Shown here piece by piece: positions 54,218 to 63,453 of a stretch of 64,000 nucleotides of DNA. The stretch is from Parabacteroides distasonis ATCC 8503. Lineage in GTDB: Bacteria > Bacteroidota > Bacteroidia > Bacteroidales > Tannerellaceae. Location of the stretch: assembly GCF_000012845.1 (NCBI RefSeq), contig NC_009615.1:2571501-2635500 (forward strand). The letters run 5' to 3'. A model generated the notes under the pieces. That model was not told the DNA's origin, did no database searches, and was given only the letters and a program-made list of their open reading frames with translations. Made by a program: the position numbers and the translations under genes. The first letter of the stretch is position 1; each line of letters begins with the position of its first letter.

Positions 54218-54805
54218 TCAATACATGAAGCTTTCCACCGCCAGCATCTGACTTCTCCATGCGAAACCGCTGTGGGTACGTACTGCGTCCACTATCCTGC
54301 ATACTTTCTGCGATATGGCCGATGCCGAGATACCCATGCATTCCGCCAGCGCCTTGAACGAGAACTGCGCTTCATAGAACCTGAGCATGAACATCCGGTA
54401 TTCCTCGTAGGAGAACTTCTGCCTTACGAAACGCAGTATGTCTCTCACCAGCCGCTCGCACCCGTTCAGGTCGTCCTCGGAAAGGAATTTTGCCTCCTCG
54501 CCACATCGGAGGAAGAAATCATCTTCAGGGTGTGCATACCGGTTCTCCCTTTTAATCTTTACCAGGGCCGCCTTTTTGTAGCATCCGATGAAATACGCGT
54601 CATAGTCCGTTATGTCCTTTCCGGGAACCAGCACCTGCCTTCTTACGAAAAGGTAGGTGTCATGGAAATTGTCCTCGTCCAGCATTCCGTACCGGCGTAA
54701 CGTTCCTCTCAACCTGTCATAGGATTTTGTGAACCACTCGTTGAACAGTCTTTCCTTTTCTGCGCTCTTGTCTGCCATAGCCTTATATTTTTTGGAGTTA
54801 TACAT
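54218..54805 (-). CDS. Sigma-70-like factor encoded on the mobile element
   Basis: 195 residues. Region-2-like start (FNEWFTKSYDRLRGTLRRYG, FHDTYLFVRR) and a C-terminal region-4 HTH (YEEYRMFMLRFYEAQFSF, ALAECMGISASAISQKVCRI). The order and length fit an ECF-type sigma factor or sigma-like phage regulator. It is preceded by a 125-bp nested hairpin. It may switch on the element's own genes; no anti-sigma gene is seen. The ATG at 54778 (MADKSAEKE) is an alternative start. Confidence 0.7.
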   Translation of the reverse strand: MYNSKKYKAMADKSAEKERLFNEWFTKSYDRLRGTLRRYGMLDEDNFHDTYLFVRRQVLVPGKDITDYDAYFIGCYKKAALVKIKRENRYAHPEDDFFLRCGEEAKFLSEDDLNGCERLVRDILRFVRQKFSYEEYRMFMLRFYEAQFSFKALAECMGISASAISQKVCRIVDAVRTHSGFAWRSQMLAVESFMY

Positions 54806-54849
54806 GGCCTACACGGGTAGGCATTCTTATTTCTTGTGCTTCCTCCAGT

Positions 54850-54973
54850 TTGTTTTTCGGCGGTCTCCGGCAAGGCTTGCCGTGAAAAAATACGCTCACG
54901 CGAAGCGTGAGGAAGATTTTTTCACGAGCAACCAGCCCGCAGGGCCGCCTTGCGGGACCGGCCTGAAAAACAA
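54850..54973. repeat. Large nested inverted repeat upstream of the sigma-like gene
   Basis: Three nested arm pairs: TTGTTTTTC (54850-54858) with GAAAAACAA (54965-54973); GTGAAAAAAT (54882-54891) with ATTTTTTCAC (54916-54925); and inner CTCACGC-GAA-GCGTGAG (54895-54911). A further imperfect pair (GGCGGTCTCCGGCAAGG against CCTTGCGGGACCGGCC) lies between the first two. It could form a long cruciform or RNA hairpin. Confidence 0.75.
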
Positions 54974-55098
54974 CTATTTTTGCCGCAAGAAATGAGGATG
55001 ACGGATTCCTTCTGTCTATTGCCTGTCCGGTGAGAATCTAAAATACCATGCAGCTTTTCTGTCTTCGGCATGCTTGGAGAAATATTCAAGGATATGGA

Positions 55099-55374
55099 AT
55101 GAGAACGGCAATACGTGATATTGCAGAAGGAGCGGAAATGGGATTGGAAACAGGAAGCGTGTCCGGGCTTTCATGCAGTTTATACGGCAGTGTTGATTTT
55201 GGGGAGGATTACAGGGAAGTGACAGGAAGGTTGACCGTTCCGGAGAAATTGTATGTGTACGTTGTTCCTTTCGAAATACGGAGTCCTTTAAAATCATGGA
55301 AGACCTCATTCGGGAATGTGTTCCGGACAATACCCCGCCACGGAACGGTTATGACACTTGATATCAGGCCGTAA
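55099..55374 (+). CDS. Hypothetical protein
   Basis: 91 residues from the ATG at 55099 (MRTAIRDIAEGAEMG). The composition is ordinary (LTVPEKLYVYVVPFEIRSPL), with no membrane segment or motif I recognise. It is the only plus-strand frame here with protein-like content and it ends 110 bp before the stop of the KilA-N gene. The in-frame ATG at 55048 is an alternative start. Could be spurious. Confidence 0.3.
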   Translation: MRTAIRDIAEGAEMGLETGSVSGLSCSLYGSVDFGEDYREVTGRLTVPEKLYVYVVPFEIRSPLKSWKTSFGNVFRTIPRHGTVMTLDIRP

Positions 55375-55484
55375 GCCGTTCCGTAGCTTCAGTATCCCAT
55401 ATCCCATGCATGAATGTGGATCAGGCGGCATTTCACCTCCTTGCCCCGTTTACGGACATGCCGATGCGTTGCCTGCCGGAATTC

Positions 55485-56288
55485 TCATTCAAGCAGTTTT
55501 CGTCCGCCATCATCTTCCAGCACACGCATTTGCTGGATGGCTATCCGGTTCAGTCTCACGAGCCGTTCGCCCTGCGGTATGCCCTGGTCTATGAATACGG
55601 CGTTCAGGTTTTCCATATTGGAGAGGCAGATCAGTTCATTGATGGAGGCATAGTCACGGATATTGCCCTTCAGACCGGGATTTTGCTCACGCCACATCCT
55701 GGCGGTCATCCCGAACATGGCTACGTTGAGCACGTCCGCCTCTTCCGCATAGATGATGCCGGCCTGTGCGGGGGTGACTTCCACCGGTATCAGGTTCTGC
55801 CTGATGGCATCGGTATGTATGCGGTAGTTGATCTTTGACAGTTCCCGTTTCGCACTCCAGCCGAGCTGGGCCTGCTCCTCCTCTTTCAACCGCTGGAACT
55901 CTTTCAGCAGGTACAGCTTGAATTGAGGGGATACCCACGTGGCGAACTCGAACGCGATATCCTTGTGTGCGTAAGTCCCTCCATAGCGTCCGGCCTTGGC
56001 GATGATACCTTTGGAGTTGGTCTTTTCCACCCATTGTTTGACGGAAAGGATGAAACGGTTCAATCCGGCCTCGTTTTTAATTCCCTCGAATTCGGGGGAA
56101 TTAAAATCCGGATTGTACATCTCCTCCCATATGCCCAGAAACTCGACGGTATTCTTGTTACGCAACCACTTTTCAATAAGGGCGGGACCGTTTTCCATAT
56201 TGCGGACCATGTCGGTCAGGGAGATATAATCCTTGTCATTGTACGTGATGACTGTCACTTCTGTATTCTGGACTTTAATTTTAGCCAT
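55485..56288 (-). CDS. KilA-N domain protein
   Basis: 267 residues. The KilA-N DNA-binding domain begins YISLTDMVRNMENGPALIEK and contains RYGGTYAHKDIAFEFATWVS, followed by a helical part (FQRLKEEEQAQLGWSAKREL). KilA-N proteins are common in phages and mobile elements; those in Bacteroidales are often near restriction or element-maintenance genes. No toxin-type catalytic motif is visible. It lies after the integrase with a hairpin between. Confidence 0.88.
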   Translation of the reverse strand: MAKIKVQNTEVTVITYNDKDYISLTDMVRNMENGPALIEKWLRNKNTVEFLGIWEEMYNPDFNSPEFEGIKNEAGLNRFILSVKQWVEKTNSKGIIAKAGRYGGTYAHKDIAFEFATWVSPQFKLYLLKEFQRLKEEEQAQLGWSAKRELSKINYRIHTDAIRQNLIPVEVTPAQAGIIYAEEADVLNVAMFGMTARMWREQNPGLKGNIRDYASINELICLSNMENLNAVFIDQGIPQGERLVRLNRIAIQQMRVLEDDGGRKLLE

Positions 56289-56780
56289 GTTCTTTTAACG
56301 GTTATTCGGTTATTATTGGTTCGATGTACAAATGTACGGTGTATTTTTCGGAATGTTCCTCCATATCCGGAAAAGTTTGTGTCACGCCGCCTGTTGCGAC
56401 AAGCCGTTTCTACCAAGGAAAGGGCAGGCAATACCGGCTGACGTGGATACAGGCGGAACAACCCGCATATGCAATGCAGAGGGAGCAGGAGAGCCTTCAC
56501 CACAGCCGGAGAGGAAAGCGGTCTCATGCCGGGGTACGGCATGAAAAGGGGCTCCCGGACAGTTCTTTTCCTTGTCGCACATGCACTACGTCGGTCGCAG
56601 TTTTCGCCTTCTGAATCCCTTTTACGTCCGTCCCTGCGCTTTCGGAGCGTTTTTCCGGTAGAAAATTTCACCATGCGGAAATTTTCTGCCGGAAACCGAA
56701 GGGAAAACGCGGAGTTCCGCAGGGACGGACGAACTTTGATGAGGAAGGGGAAAATCGTCCGTTTCATAAATACCATTTCC
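56289..56780. repeat. Gap between KilA-N and integrase genes with a long hairpin
   Basis: The gap carries a 107-nt palindromic structure: outer arms 56625-56638 and 56718-56731 (14 bp perfect, CGTCCGTCCCTGCG) and an inner 18-bp stem 56652-56669 with 56678-56695 (one G-T wobble) around an 8-nt loop. It lies past the integrase stop codon but lacks a T-run. Long opposite-strand frames in this gap are not convincing genes. Confidence 0.7.
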
Positions 56781-58028
56781 TCATATGGCATCGCATATTT
56801 CCTTCTCCATCTTTTCCAGCTTATGGGACAGGATTTCCATGTCGCTGCTGATCTTCTGGTTGGTTATCCGGGCATATATCTGGGTGGTTTTCAAATCCGT
56901 ATGCCCCAAAAGACGGCTTACGGTCTCGATGGGCACACCGTGCGAGAGCAGCACGGTGGTGGCGTTCGTATGTCGGGCAACATGATAGGTCAACCTTATC
57001 TTGAAACCGCACTGCCTGCCAAGTTCCTTCAATATGGTGTTGCATCTGCCGTTGCTCGGTACCGGAAATACATGATCGTCCTTGGACAGCCCCTTGTACT
57101 TCTCTATGATGCGCTTGGGAACGTCCAGCAGGCGGATGTTGGACTCGGTGTTTGTCTTGCGCCGGCGGGTGATGATCCAGAGGTTGCCGTCGAAGAAGGT
57201 CTGGAGCCGGTCGGTCGTCAGCGCCTTCACGTCCGCGTATGCCAGTCCGGTGAACACAGAGAAGATGAAGAGGTCGCGTACCAGTTCGCAGGTCCCGCTT
57301 TTCACCGGGGCCTCCATCAGCGTCTGTATCTCACGCTCTGTCAGGTAGCCCCGGTCAACGCTCTCGGGGGAGTTGATGTACCCGGCGAAGGGGTTGAAGG
57401 GAAGCGCACCGCTGTTGCGGGCGATGGAGATGACGTGCTTGAGCCCGATCATGTAACCCCATACGGTATTGGTGCGGCATTTCTTCTCCGTACGCAGGAA
57501 ATACTCGAAGTTGTTGATGAACGTCAGGTTGAGTTCCTTTAGGGGAATGTCGTCACGGCGGTATACTTTCGGGACGAACTCGCAAAGGTGCCTGTATATG
57601 GTACGGTAGCGGTTGTATGTTCCCTGCACGCGGCTGTGTCCCACTTTCTTGATGAACTCCCCGTTGTGCTGCTCGAAGAGTTTCAACAGCGTCTCGCGTT
57701 TCACGCCCAACCCGAGGCAGGCGTCCCTCAGCCTGGCGGCGGTGACATAGCCGTCGGACTGCATCAGTTCCTGGTAACGGCGGTTCACGTCCACGCGTAT
57801 CCGGTCAACCGCCGCATTGATTTTCTGCGCCTCGGCGCTCTTGCCCGTGGCACGTGCCGTTTTCACGTCCCAAAGTTTCGGAGGTACGTCCAGTTTACAA
57901 CTGAACTGCTTGATTTCACCGTCCACCGTAAGACGGCACATCAGGGGGAGATAGCCGTTGGCTCTCTCGCTGCCCTTCTTCACGTAGAAGAGGATTTTGA
58001 AAGTCGATCTGCTCATACTCGTTTTCAT
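56781..58028 (-). CDS. Tyrosine site-specific integrase
   Basis: 415 residues. Arm-binding N-terminal domain (STFKILFYVKKGSERANGYL), SAM-like domain (EFIKKVGHSRVQGTYNRYRT) and catalytic domain with R in SVFTGLAYADVKAL region, HVARHTNATTVLLSHGVP (H-x2-R), RLLGHTDLKTTQIYA (H and the nucleophile Y). This is the usual integrase type of Bacteroidales mobilizable and conjugative elements, and it is at the outer end, transcribed inward, the normal position for element integration. A TAACTTTG -7 box precedes it. Confidence 0.93.
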   Translation of the reverse strand: MKTSMSRSTFKILFYVKKGSERANGYLPLMCRLTVDGEIKQFSCKLDVPPKLWDVKTARATGKSAEAQKINAAVDRIRVDVNRRYQELMQSDGYVTAARLRDACLGLGVKRETLLKLFEQHNGEFIKKVGHSRVQGTYNRYRTIYRHLCEFVPKVYRRDDIPLKELNLTFINNFEYFLRTEKKCRTNTVWGYMIGLKHVISIARNSGALPFNPFAGYINSPESVDRGYLTEREIQTLMEAPVKSGTCELVRDLFIFSVFTGLAYADVKALTTDRLQTFFDGNLWIITRRRKTNTESNIRLLDVPKRIIEKYKGLSKDDHVFPVPSNGRCNTILKELGRQCGFKIRLTYHVARHTNATTVLLSHGVPIETVSRLLGHTDLKTTQIYARITNQKISSDMEILSHKLEKMEKEICDAI

Positions 58029-58044
58029 ACTTTTTTGATCGTTA

Positions 58045-58052
58045 CAAAGTTA
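58045..58052 (-). promoter_or_regulatory. -7 promoter box of the element integrase
   Basis: Minus strand reads TAACTTTG, a perfect TAnnTTTG, 17 bp before the start codon. No good -33 box is seen. Confidence 0.4.
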
Positions 58053-58284
58053 ATATCAAGCGAGTTGTCCTCAGGTATGAAAAACTGTGCAAATTGCTGA
58101 AATAGAACCCGTTGTGCCGTTTCTTATTCCCGTTATATCAGTAACGATATGGGAACTGAAGTCTTTCGCAGTTTTTATCGGACCTCCTTTTTCAGCTTAT
58201 GCAGTATTATGAGTTAAACACCTAACTGCTTAATAGACTGCATTTTTGCTGTATTATCATCAACCTTGCTTTTTCTTGCTGCGT

Positions 58285-60336
58285 TTACTTTAAAGTGAGC
58301 GATACTGAACGAGTATCCGAATAGATCGTCATATCACTCTTCTGGCTGGGATAATCAATATGCGTTTTCGCACGTAAGCCCTTTAACAAATCCTCACCTC
58401 GCAGCATTACACTTAACTTTTTCGGTATCGGATTCCAGACAAGCCCTGCCGATACATTATAATTACCATCCACATCATAGATACCTTGTATCGAAGGCGC
58501 ACTATAGCGAGCATTCACTTCCAGCGATAAGTTCTTCTTCTTTGATAAAGTAAACGTATTGAACAACATCAACTGCCCGAATAACTTTTTCCGATCAAAC
58601 GAAATATCGATAAACACTCCCTCATCTTGAATTAAGAAGCCCGATGCCACGAACCGTGAGCTAACCACCCCACCGATCCGAAACGGGATAACTGCCATCG
58701 CCCCGAAAGTATTATGCTTATCGAAATTAACCGATTGGTAATAGGCTCTCAACGCTTTCGTATCTTGATAATACAATTGGCGAATATAATTCACATGATG
58801 ATTGGCAAATAGTCCAAAAACATATTTCTTTTTCAAGATATAATTAGCCCTAGCCATATAAATACGTTCCGGTTCCAAATAAGGATTTCCCCGTACCTGA
58901 CTATACACATTCAAATAAGAAACATTCGAGCTCATGGCCCAATACGCCGGATACTTCTTATCGCTGGAAAAATTGACTTGAAGCATATTCGATGGATCGA
59001 TCGTATAACTCAAGTTCAATTGTGGATAGAGATTTACCCCAGACCATAAGGTCCACTTCCGGCCCGCCGAATCAATCACCGCCTTATTATACTCCGCCGA
59101 AAGAGAAGCGCTCAACACCAGTTTCTTGCCAAAACGCTTAGAGAAACCGGCATACAATCCCGCCGTATACTCTTTTTCTTTTTGGGCAAACGTAGCTGAC
59201 AGATCCTCCTGTTTATCTTGGTAGGTAAAGGAGCTATTATCCGTAAAGGATAACTGCACATTCGTGCCCGCGTTAATTTTCCATCCTTTTCCAAATACCC
59301 GTTCGTAGTTGACGAATACATTCGCCAAATGGATATTTTGCCGGGAGGTAGCCTCCACCTCTTGTTTCGTATCGGGATAATCCGAGATCATATATTGATC
59401 CCTGCGATCCTTATAATAGGTATAATCCACCCCTGCGCTCAAGTTCTTGGAATGTGCATAATTCAATCGTACATTTTGAAGATTCTTCGGGCCCGATAAC
59501 TTATTATTACTTTCCGCATTCTCAATACCCACAAATAGAGTGTTCGAATATCGTTTGGAATTAGAATCCGTTATCTTGGCATAATAAGAAATATCCACCT
59601 CACGCCCCTTATCCATAAACCAATTGGCACTCGCCCCAATCGTATGGTTCATAGAACGACCTACCGCCGTATTTTCTTGCAGGATCTCATAAGGGCGATC
59701 CTTCACGATAGGATAGGCGTTCATATCCTCGGTTGAACGGGAATGGTTATAATTAGCGGAATAAGATAGATCCAGACTATATTTCTTTTTGGAGTAGGAT
59801 AAATTCACTAATCCGGTTGGCGAGAAGTAGAAAGCTTGCTTTCCGGTCAAAGAGATATCGGCACTTAAATCCTCATTCACTTTCTTCTCCATAATGATAT
59901 TTATACTACCTCCTTTTACGCCATATTTTGGAGGAGAGCTATACAAAAGCTCTATACTCTTTACTTTGCTGGCCGAGGTAGATTTCAGAAGCTCTACAAT
60001 CTGGGACAATGACATTGAGCTTCTACGTCCGTTAATAATAATGTTCGTAGCAGGGACGCCGATGATACTAACGTTGTCCCCTTCTTTCACCAATCCGGGA
60101 ATCTCTCCTAAAATATCAAATGCAGTATTCACCGGTTTGGCCATGATCAAGTTAGGCACGTCGAAAGATAAGGCATCGTCCGTAACCGTAACCAAAGGAC
60201 GCTCGGAAGTAACGTAGACATCCGGCAATTTTACCGTAATACTATCTTTCACCAAGATAACAGAATCCTTAGTCTGTGCATTTACAGCGACAAGAACATT
60301 CAGAAGCAACAAGAAAGGAACAATGGCAGTCTTCAT
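58285..60336 (-). CDS. TonB-receptor-like outer membrane beta-barrel protein
   Basis: 683 residues from the ATG at 60336. Signal peptide TAIVPFLLLLNVLVAVNAQ; the 19 codons before it in frame are not part of it. A plug-like N-terminal region (DVYVTSERPLVTVTDDALSF, FDILGEIPGLVKEGDNVSII, TNIIINGRRSSMSLSQIVEL) is followed by a long beta-barrel rich in aromatic strands. It belongs to the OMP_b-brl_3-type barrels, with no SusC or TonB box evident. Ligand unknown. First backbone gene after the element. Confidence 0.88.
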   Translation of the reverse strand: MKTAIVPFLLLLNVLVAVNAQTKDSVILVKDSITVKLPDVYVTSERPLVTVTDDALSFDVPNLIMAKPVNTAFDILGEIPGLVKEGDNVSIIGVPATNIIINGRRSSMSLSQIVELLKSTSASKVKSIELLYSSPPKYGVKGGSINIIMEKKVNEDLSADISLTGKQAFYFSPTGLVNLSYSKKKYSLDLSYSANYNHSRSTEDMNAYPIVKDRPYEILQENTAVGRSMNHTIGASANWFMDKGREVDISYYAKITDSNSKRYSNTLFVGIENAESNNKLSGPKNLQNVRLNYAHSKNLSAGVDYTYYKDRRDQYMISDYPDTKQEVEATSRQNIHLANVFVNYERVFGKGWKINAGTNVQLSFTDNSSFTYQDKQEDLSATFAQKEKEYTAGLYAGFSKRFGKKLVLSASLSAEYNKAVIDSAGRKWTLWSGVNLYPQLNLSYTIDPSNMLQVNFSSDKKYPAYWAMSSNVSYLNVYSQVRGNPYLEPERIYMARANYILKKKYVFGLFANHHVNYIRQLYYQDTKALRAYYQSVNFDKHNTFGAMAVIPFRIGGVVSSRFVASGFLIQDEGVFIDISFDRKKLFGQLMLFNTFTLSKKKNLSLEVNARYSAPSIQGIYDVDGNYNVSAGLVWNPIPKKLSVMLRGEDLLKGLRAKTHIDYPSQKSDMTIYSDTRSVSLTLK

Positions 60337-60558
60337 AATATCAAGATTATGTTTATAATCCGCCAAATTAAAAAGAAAAAAGGAGATAAGCAACGAAACT
60401 ATCGAATATTTACGAACAAATCGTATACATATTCAAAATAAAGCAATTACACCACACCTACTTATACTATTAACCCGTTGGCGGAATTAAGTAACCGTGC
60501 CAAATCTTATAAAGATAAAAGTCAGATCAAACCAAATGTGCCTTTAGTCTGATAATAT

Positions 60559-61074
60559 TCATTCGACCTTATCCAAGGTAAAAGTAAAGATTAAAGTAGA
60601 ACCTCCGGGGATACCGCTATAATCTCCATATCCATAACCTAGCGAAGCCGGGATAATCGCCTCCACGGTCTCATCCAGATGGATATTCAATAAGACACCG
60701 CTTAAGCCCGGGATAATGCCGTTCATAGAAAAACTTGATCTATCCAGTTTCTTTTGAAAGACCTGTCCATCTATAAACTTCCCTTCCAGACCTAGCAAAT
60801 AGACCACGGAAGTCATCGTGGGTGTTGTTGTCCACTCATTTTCTTTCCGAATGATCCGGTATAAGGCGGTATCACCCCCTAGAACAACTTGCTTATATCT
60901 TAATTCACCCATCTCATCTTTCTCTGTTTTCTTTTCCCAGATGTATTCCTTGTTTTTGTTGATATAAGCCAATTGTTCTTCCGAGAATTGAAGCTCATCA
61001 TCATCCCCACAAGAAGTAAGTCCCATCATCATGATCACTAAAAGTGACCATACATACATTGAAAGTGCTTTCAT
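60559..61074 (-). CDS. FKBP-type peptidyl-prolyl isomerase lipoprotein
   Basis: 171 residues. Lipoprotein signal LLVIMMMGLTSCG with the lipobox cysteine at about 22. The C-terminal FKBP end is clear: AIIPASLGYGYGDYSGIPGG then STLIFTFTLDKVE. The N-terminal half of the FKBP domain is less conserved, as is common in these Bacteroidetes lipoproteins. It should help folding in the periplasm. A long non-coding gap to the barrel gene (60337-60558) has nothing obvious. Confidence 0.88.
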   Translation of the reverse strand: MKALSMYVWSLLVIMMMGLTSCGDDDELQFSEEQLAYINKNKEYIWEKKTEKDEMGELRYKQVVLGGDTALYRIIRKENEWTTTPTMTSVVYLLGLEGKFIDGQVFQKKLDRSSFSMNGIIPGLSGVLLNIHLDETVEAIIPASLGYGYGDYSGIPGGSTLIFTFTLDKVE

Positions 61075-61203
61075 TCCGATTTCTATATAAAATTAAATTA
61101 TAATTATTCTTGATTTCCGAGGCGCGAATATACAAATCCATTTTGTTATATCAACTAACTTTCCGTTCTTTGCATAAATATAGTAGTAACCAACTAATAC
61201 AAC

Positions 61204-63438
61204 ATGAAACTAAATAAATTAATAGCGATCGCCACGATCAGCCTTCTGTCGGGAGGTATAAGCATGGCACAAAAAGCGTTGAATCTTGAGGATATCGTTG
61301 CCGGTAACGTCATACAAACAAAAGGCATCGGAAGCATGACTTGGCTAAAAGACGGTGAACGTTATAGCCGCTTGGAAAATAATAAGCAAACCGGAGGCAC
61401 GGATATCGTCGCCTATCAAGCAAAAGATAACTCCCGTGAAGTCATTATCCCCTCATCCCTATTGACAGACAAATCTACAGGAAAGCCTATTCCCGCACGT
61501 AGTATCTCTTGGAGTGCGGATAATGAGAAAGTCTTGATTTATAACAATACCCAACGGGTATGGCGTTATGATACCCGGGGTGACTATTGGGTATTAAACC
61601 TAAAGGACGGCGCTTTACGTCAATTGGGAAAAGGAATGCCGGAATCCTCCATGATGTTCGCTAAATTCTCTCCGGATGGCACACGTGTGGCCTATGTTTC
61701 CAACAATAATATATATGTAGAAGATATAGACTCCGGGAAAATCACGCAGCTAACAAAAGACGGAAGCGATACGATTGTCAACGGAACTTTCGATTGGGTA
61801 TATGAGGAGGAGTTCAGTTGCCGGGATGGTTTCCGCTGGAGCCCGGACGGAAAGCATATCGCCTATTGGCAAAGCGATACGAAAGGAACGGGAGTGTTCG
61901 ACATTATTAATAATGTAGACTCCATCTACGCAAAGGTAATCCATTTCCCATACCCCAAGGCAGGAACCACCAATTCAGCCGTAAAAGTAGGCTACGTTTC
62001 CTCTACCGGCGGGAACACCACTTGGATCGCCATACCCGGAGATCCCCGGAACAACTACCTGCCCCGTATGGAATTCATCCCCGAAAGCGACGAGTTGTTC
62101 ATACAGCAACTAAACCGCCCGCAGAATACAAATAAGGTATGGATCGCCAAGATATCCGATAACTCGCTGAATAATATCTTCACTGATACGGATGCCGCAT
62201 GGCTGGACACGAATGATAACATACAATGGTTAAAGGACAACCGCTATTTCACATGGGAAAGCGAGCGTAGTGGCTGGCGACACTTATACCGGATAAGCCG
62301 GGACGGAAAAGAGATACAACCCATCACCAAAGGTGATTTTGATTATATCTCGCCGGTCGGGACCGATCTACAAAAGGGCTGGGTCTATTTCATCGCCTCC
62401 CCGGACAATTTCACCCAACGTTACTTGTACCGGGCTAAAGCATTCGGCAATGGGGAAGTGGAGCGTGTAAGCCCCATGGAACAATCCGGACAGCACCGCT
62501 ACAATATGTCACCCACCGGCAAATGGGCCATACATACGTATAGTAACGCCTCTACCCCATCCGTTATCGACATGGTTTCTTTCCCGAAACATCAATCCGT
62601 ACGCATGCTTGAGGATAATGCCCAAGCCAAGGACCAATACGCCGCCTTAGGATTAAACCCGAAAGAATTTATCAAGGTCAAGTCCGGCAATCTAACCTTG
62701 GACGCATGGATGATAAAACCTGTCGATTTCGACGCATCCAAGAAATACCCGGTTATCATAGAGGTATACGGCGAGCCGGCGAGCGCCACCGTACAAGATG
62801 TATGGGGTAACGGAGATTTATGGCAACAATATATGGCGAACCAAGGTTATATCGTGGTAAGTATCGAGAACCGGGGTGCGAATACTCCCCGTGGACGTGA
62901 ATGGCGGAAATGTATTTACGGGGAAGTGGGTACTTTCGCTTCCGAAGACCAGAGCAGGGGTATTCTGGATATGACCCGTCAATATCCGTTTATCGATGCC
63001 AACAGGATCGGTATTACCGGATGGAGCGGTGGTGGTAGCCAGACCTTAAACTGCATGTTCCGTTATCCGAAAATATTCCATACTGGTATAGCGATCGCTT
63101 TTGTAGCCGACCAACGTTTATACGACACGATCTACCAAGAACGTTACATGAATACTCCGCAGAACAATCCGGAAGGCTACCACAAAGGTTCCCCGATTAC
63201 CTATGCCGAGGGACTGGAAGGTAATCTGCTGCTTATTCATGGTACGGGAGATGATAACGTGCATTACCAAAATTGCGAGATGCTGGTGAACAAGTTGATC
63301 AAGAACGGAAAGATGTTTACGCAAATCAGTTACCCGATGCGTAGCCATAGCATCAACGAAAGGGAAGGAACAACTCTTCACCTACGTAAGACAATGGCTA
63401 AATACTGGCTGGAACATCTTCCGGCCGGTGGTAAATAG
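61204..63438 (+). CDS. S9 family dipeptidyl peptidase IV-type peptidase
   Basis: 744 residues. Signal peptide (LIAIATISLLSGGISMAQ) and DPP IV beta-propeller with WVYEEEFSCRDGF (double-Glu motif). Alpha/beta hydrolase with the serine in GWSGGGSQ at about S608, aspartate in GTGDDNVHYQN and histidine in MRSHSINER. Paralogue of the DPP IV gene at 8.8-11.0 kb but clearly diverged. A role in peptide nutrition is likely. The next gene follows 15 bp later. Confidence 0.95.
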   Translation: MKLNKLIAIATISLLSGGISMAQKALNLEDIVAGNVIQTKGIGSMTWLKDGERYSRLENNKQTGGTDIVAYQAKDNSREVIIPSSLLTDKSTGKPIPARSISWSADNEKVLIYNNTQRVWRYDTRGDYWVLNLKDGALRQLGKGMPESSMMFAKFSPDGTRVAYVSNNNIYVEDIDSGKITQLTKDGSDTIVNGTFDWVYEEEFSCRDGFRWSPDGKHIAYWQSDTKGTGVFDIINNVDSIYAKVIHFPYPKAGTTNSAVKVGYVSSTGGNTTWIAIPGDPRNNYLPRMEFIPESDELFIQQLNRPQNTNKVWIAKISDNSLNNIFTDTDAAWLDTNDNIQWLKDNRYFTWESERSGWRHLYRISRDGKEIQPITKGDFDYISPVGTDLQKGWVYFIASPDNFTQRYLYRAKAFGNGEVERVSPMEQSGQHRYNMSPTGKWAIHTYSNASTPSVIDMVSFPKHQSVRMLEDNAQAKDQYAALGLNPKEFIKVKSGNLTLDAWMIKPVDFDASKKYPVIIEVYGEPASATVQDVWGNGDLWQQYMANQGYIVVSIENRGANTPRGREWRKCIYGEVGTFASEDQSRGILDMTRQYPFIDANRIGITGWSGGGSQTLNCMFRYPKIFHTGIAIAFVADQRLYDTIYQERYMNTPQNNPEGYHKGSPITYAEGLEGNLLLIHGTGDDNVHYQNCEMLVNKLIKNGKMFTQISYPMRSHSINEREGTTLHLRKTMAKYWLEHLPAGGK

Positions 63439-63453
63439 TTAATCCACGATTCG

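Larger units (their letters stand above)
46293..58028. mobile_element. Mobilizable element with relaxase genes and two integrases
   Basis: Tyrosine recombinase genes lie at both ends. Between them are MobC, a relaxase, an accessory coiled-coil protein, DUF3408, excisionase-like HTH proteins, a sigma-like factor and KilA-N. No conjugation (Tra/type IV) genes are present, so it would need a helper. Exact ends were not found: no convincing att duplication is visible by eye near 46.2 and 58.05 kb. An IS110 element is inserted between mobC and the DUF3408 gene. Confidence 0.75.

Noticed and set aside
56469..57542. Plus-strand frame of 357 codons over the integrase gene
   Set aside because: Antisense of the integrase; no protein features of its own.
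58029..58284. Attachment site for the mobile element beside the integrase
   Set aside because: No repeat of this stretch was found by eye near the left end, so no att site could be named.
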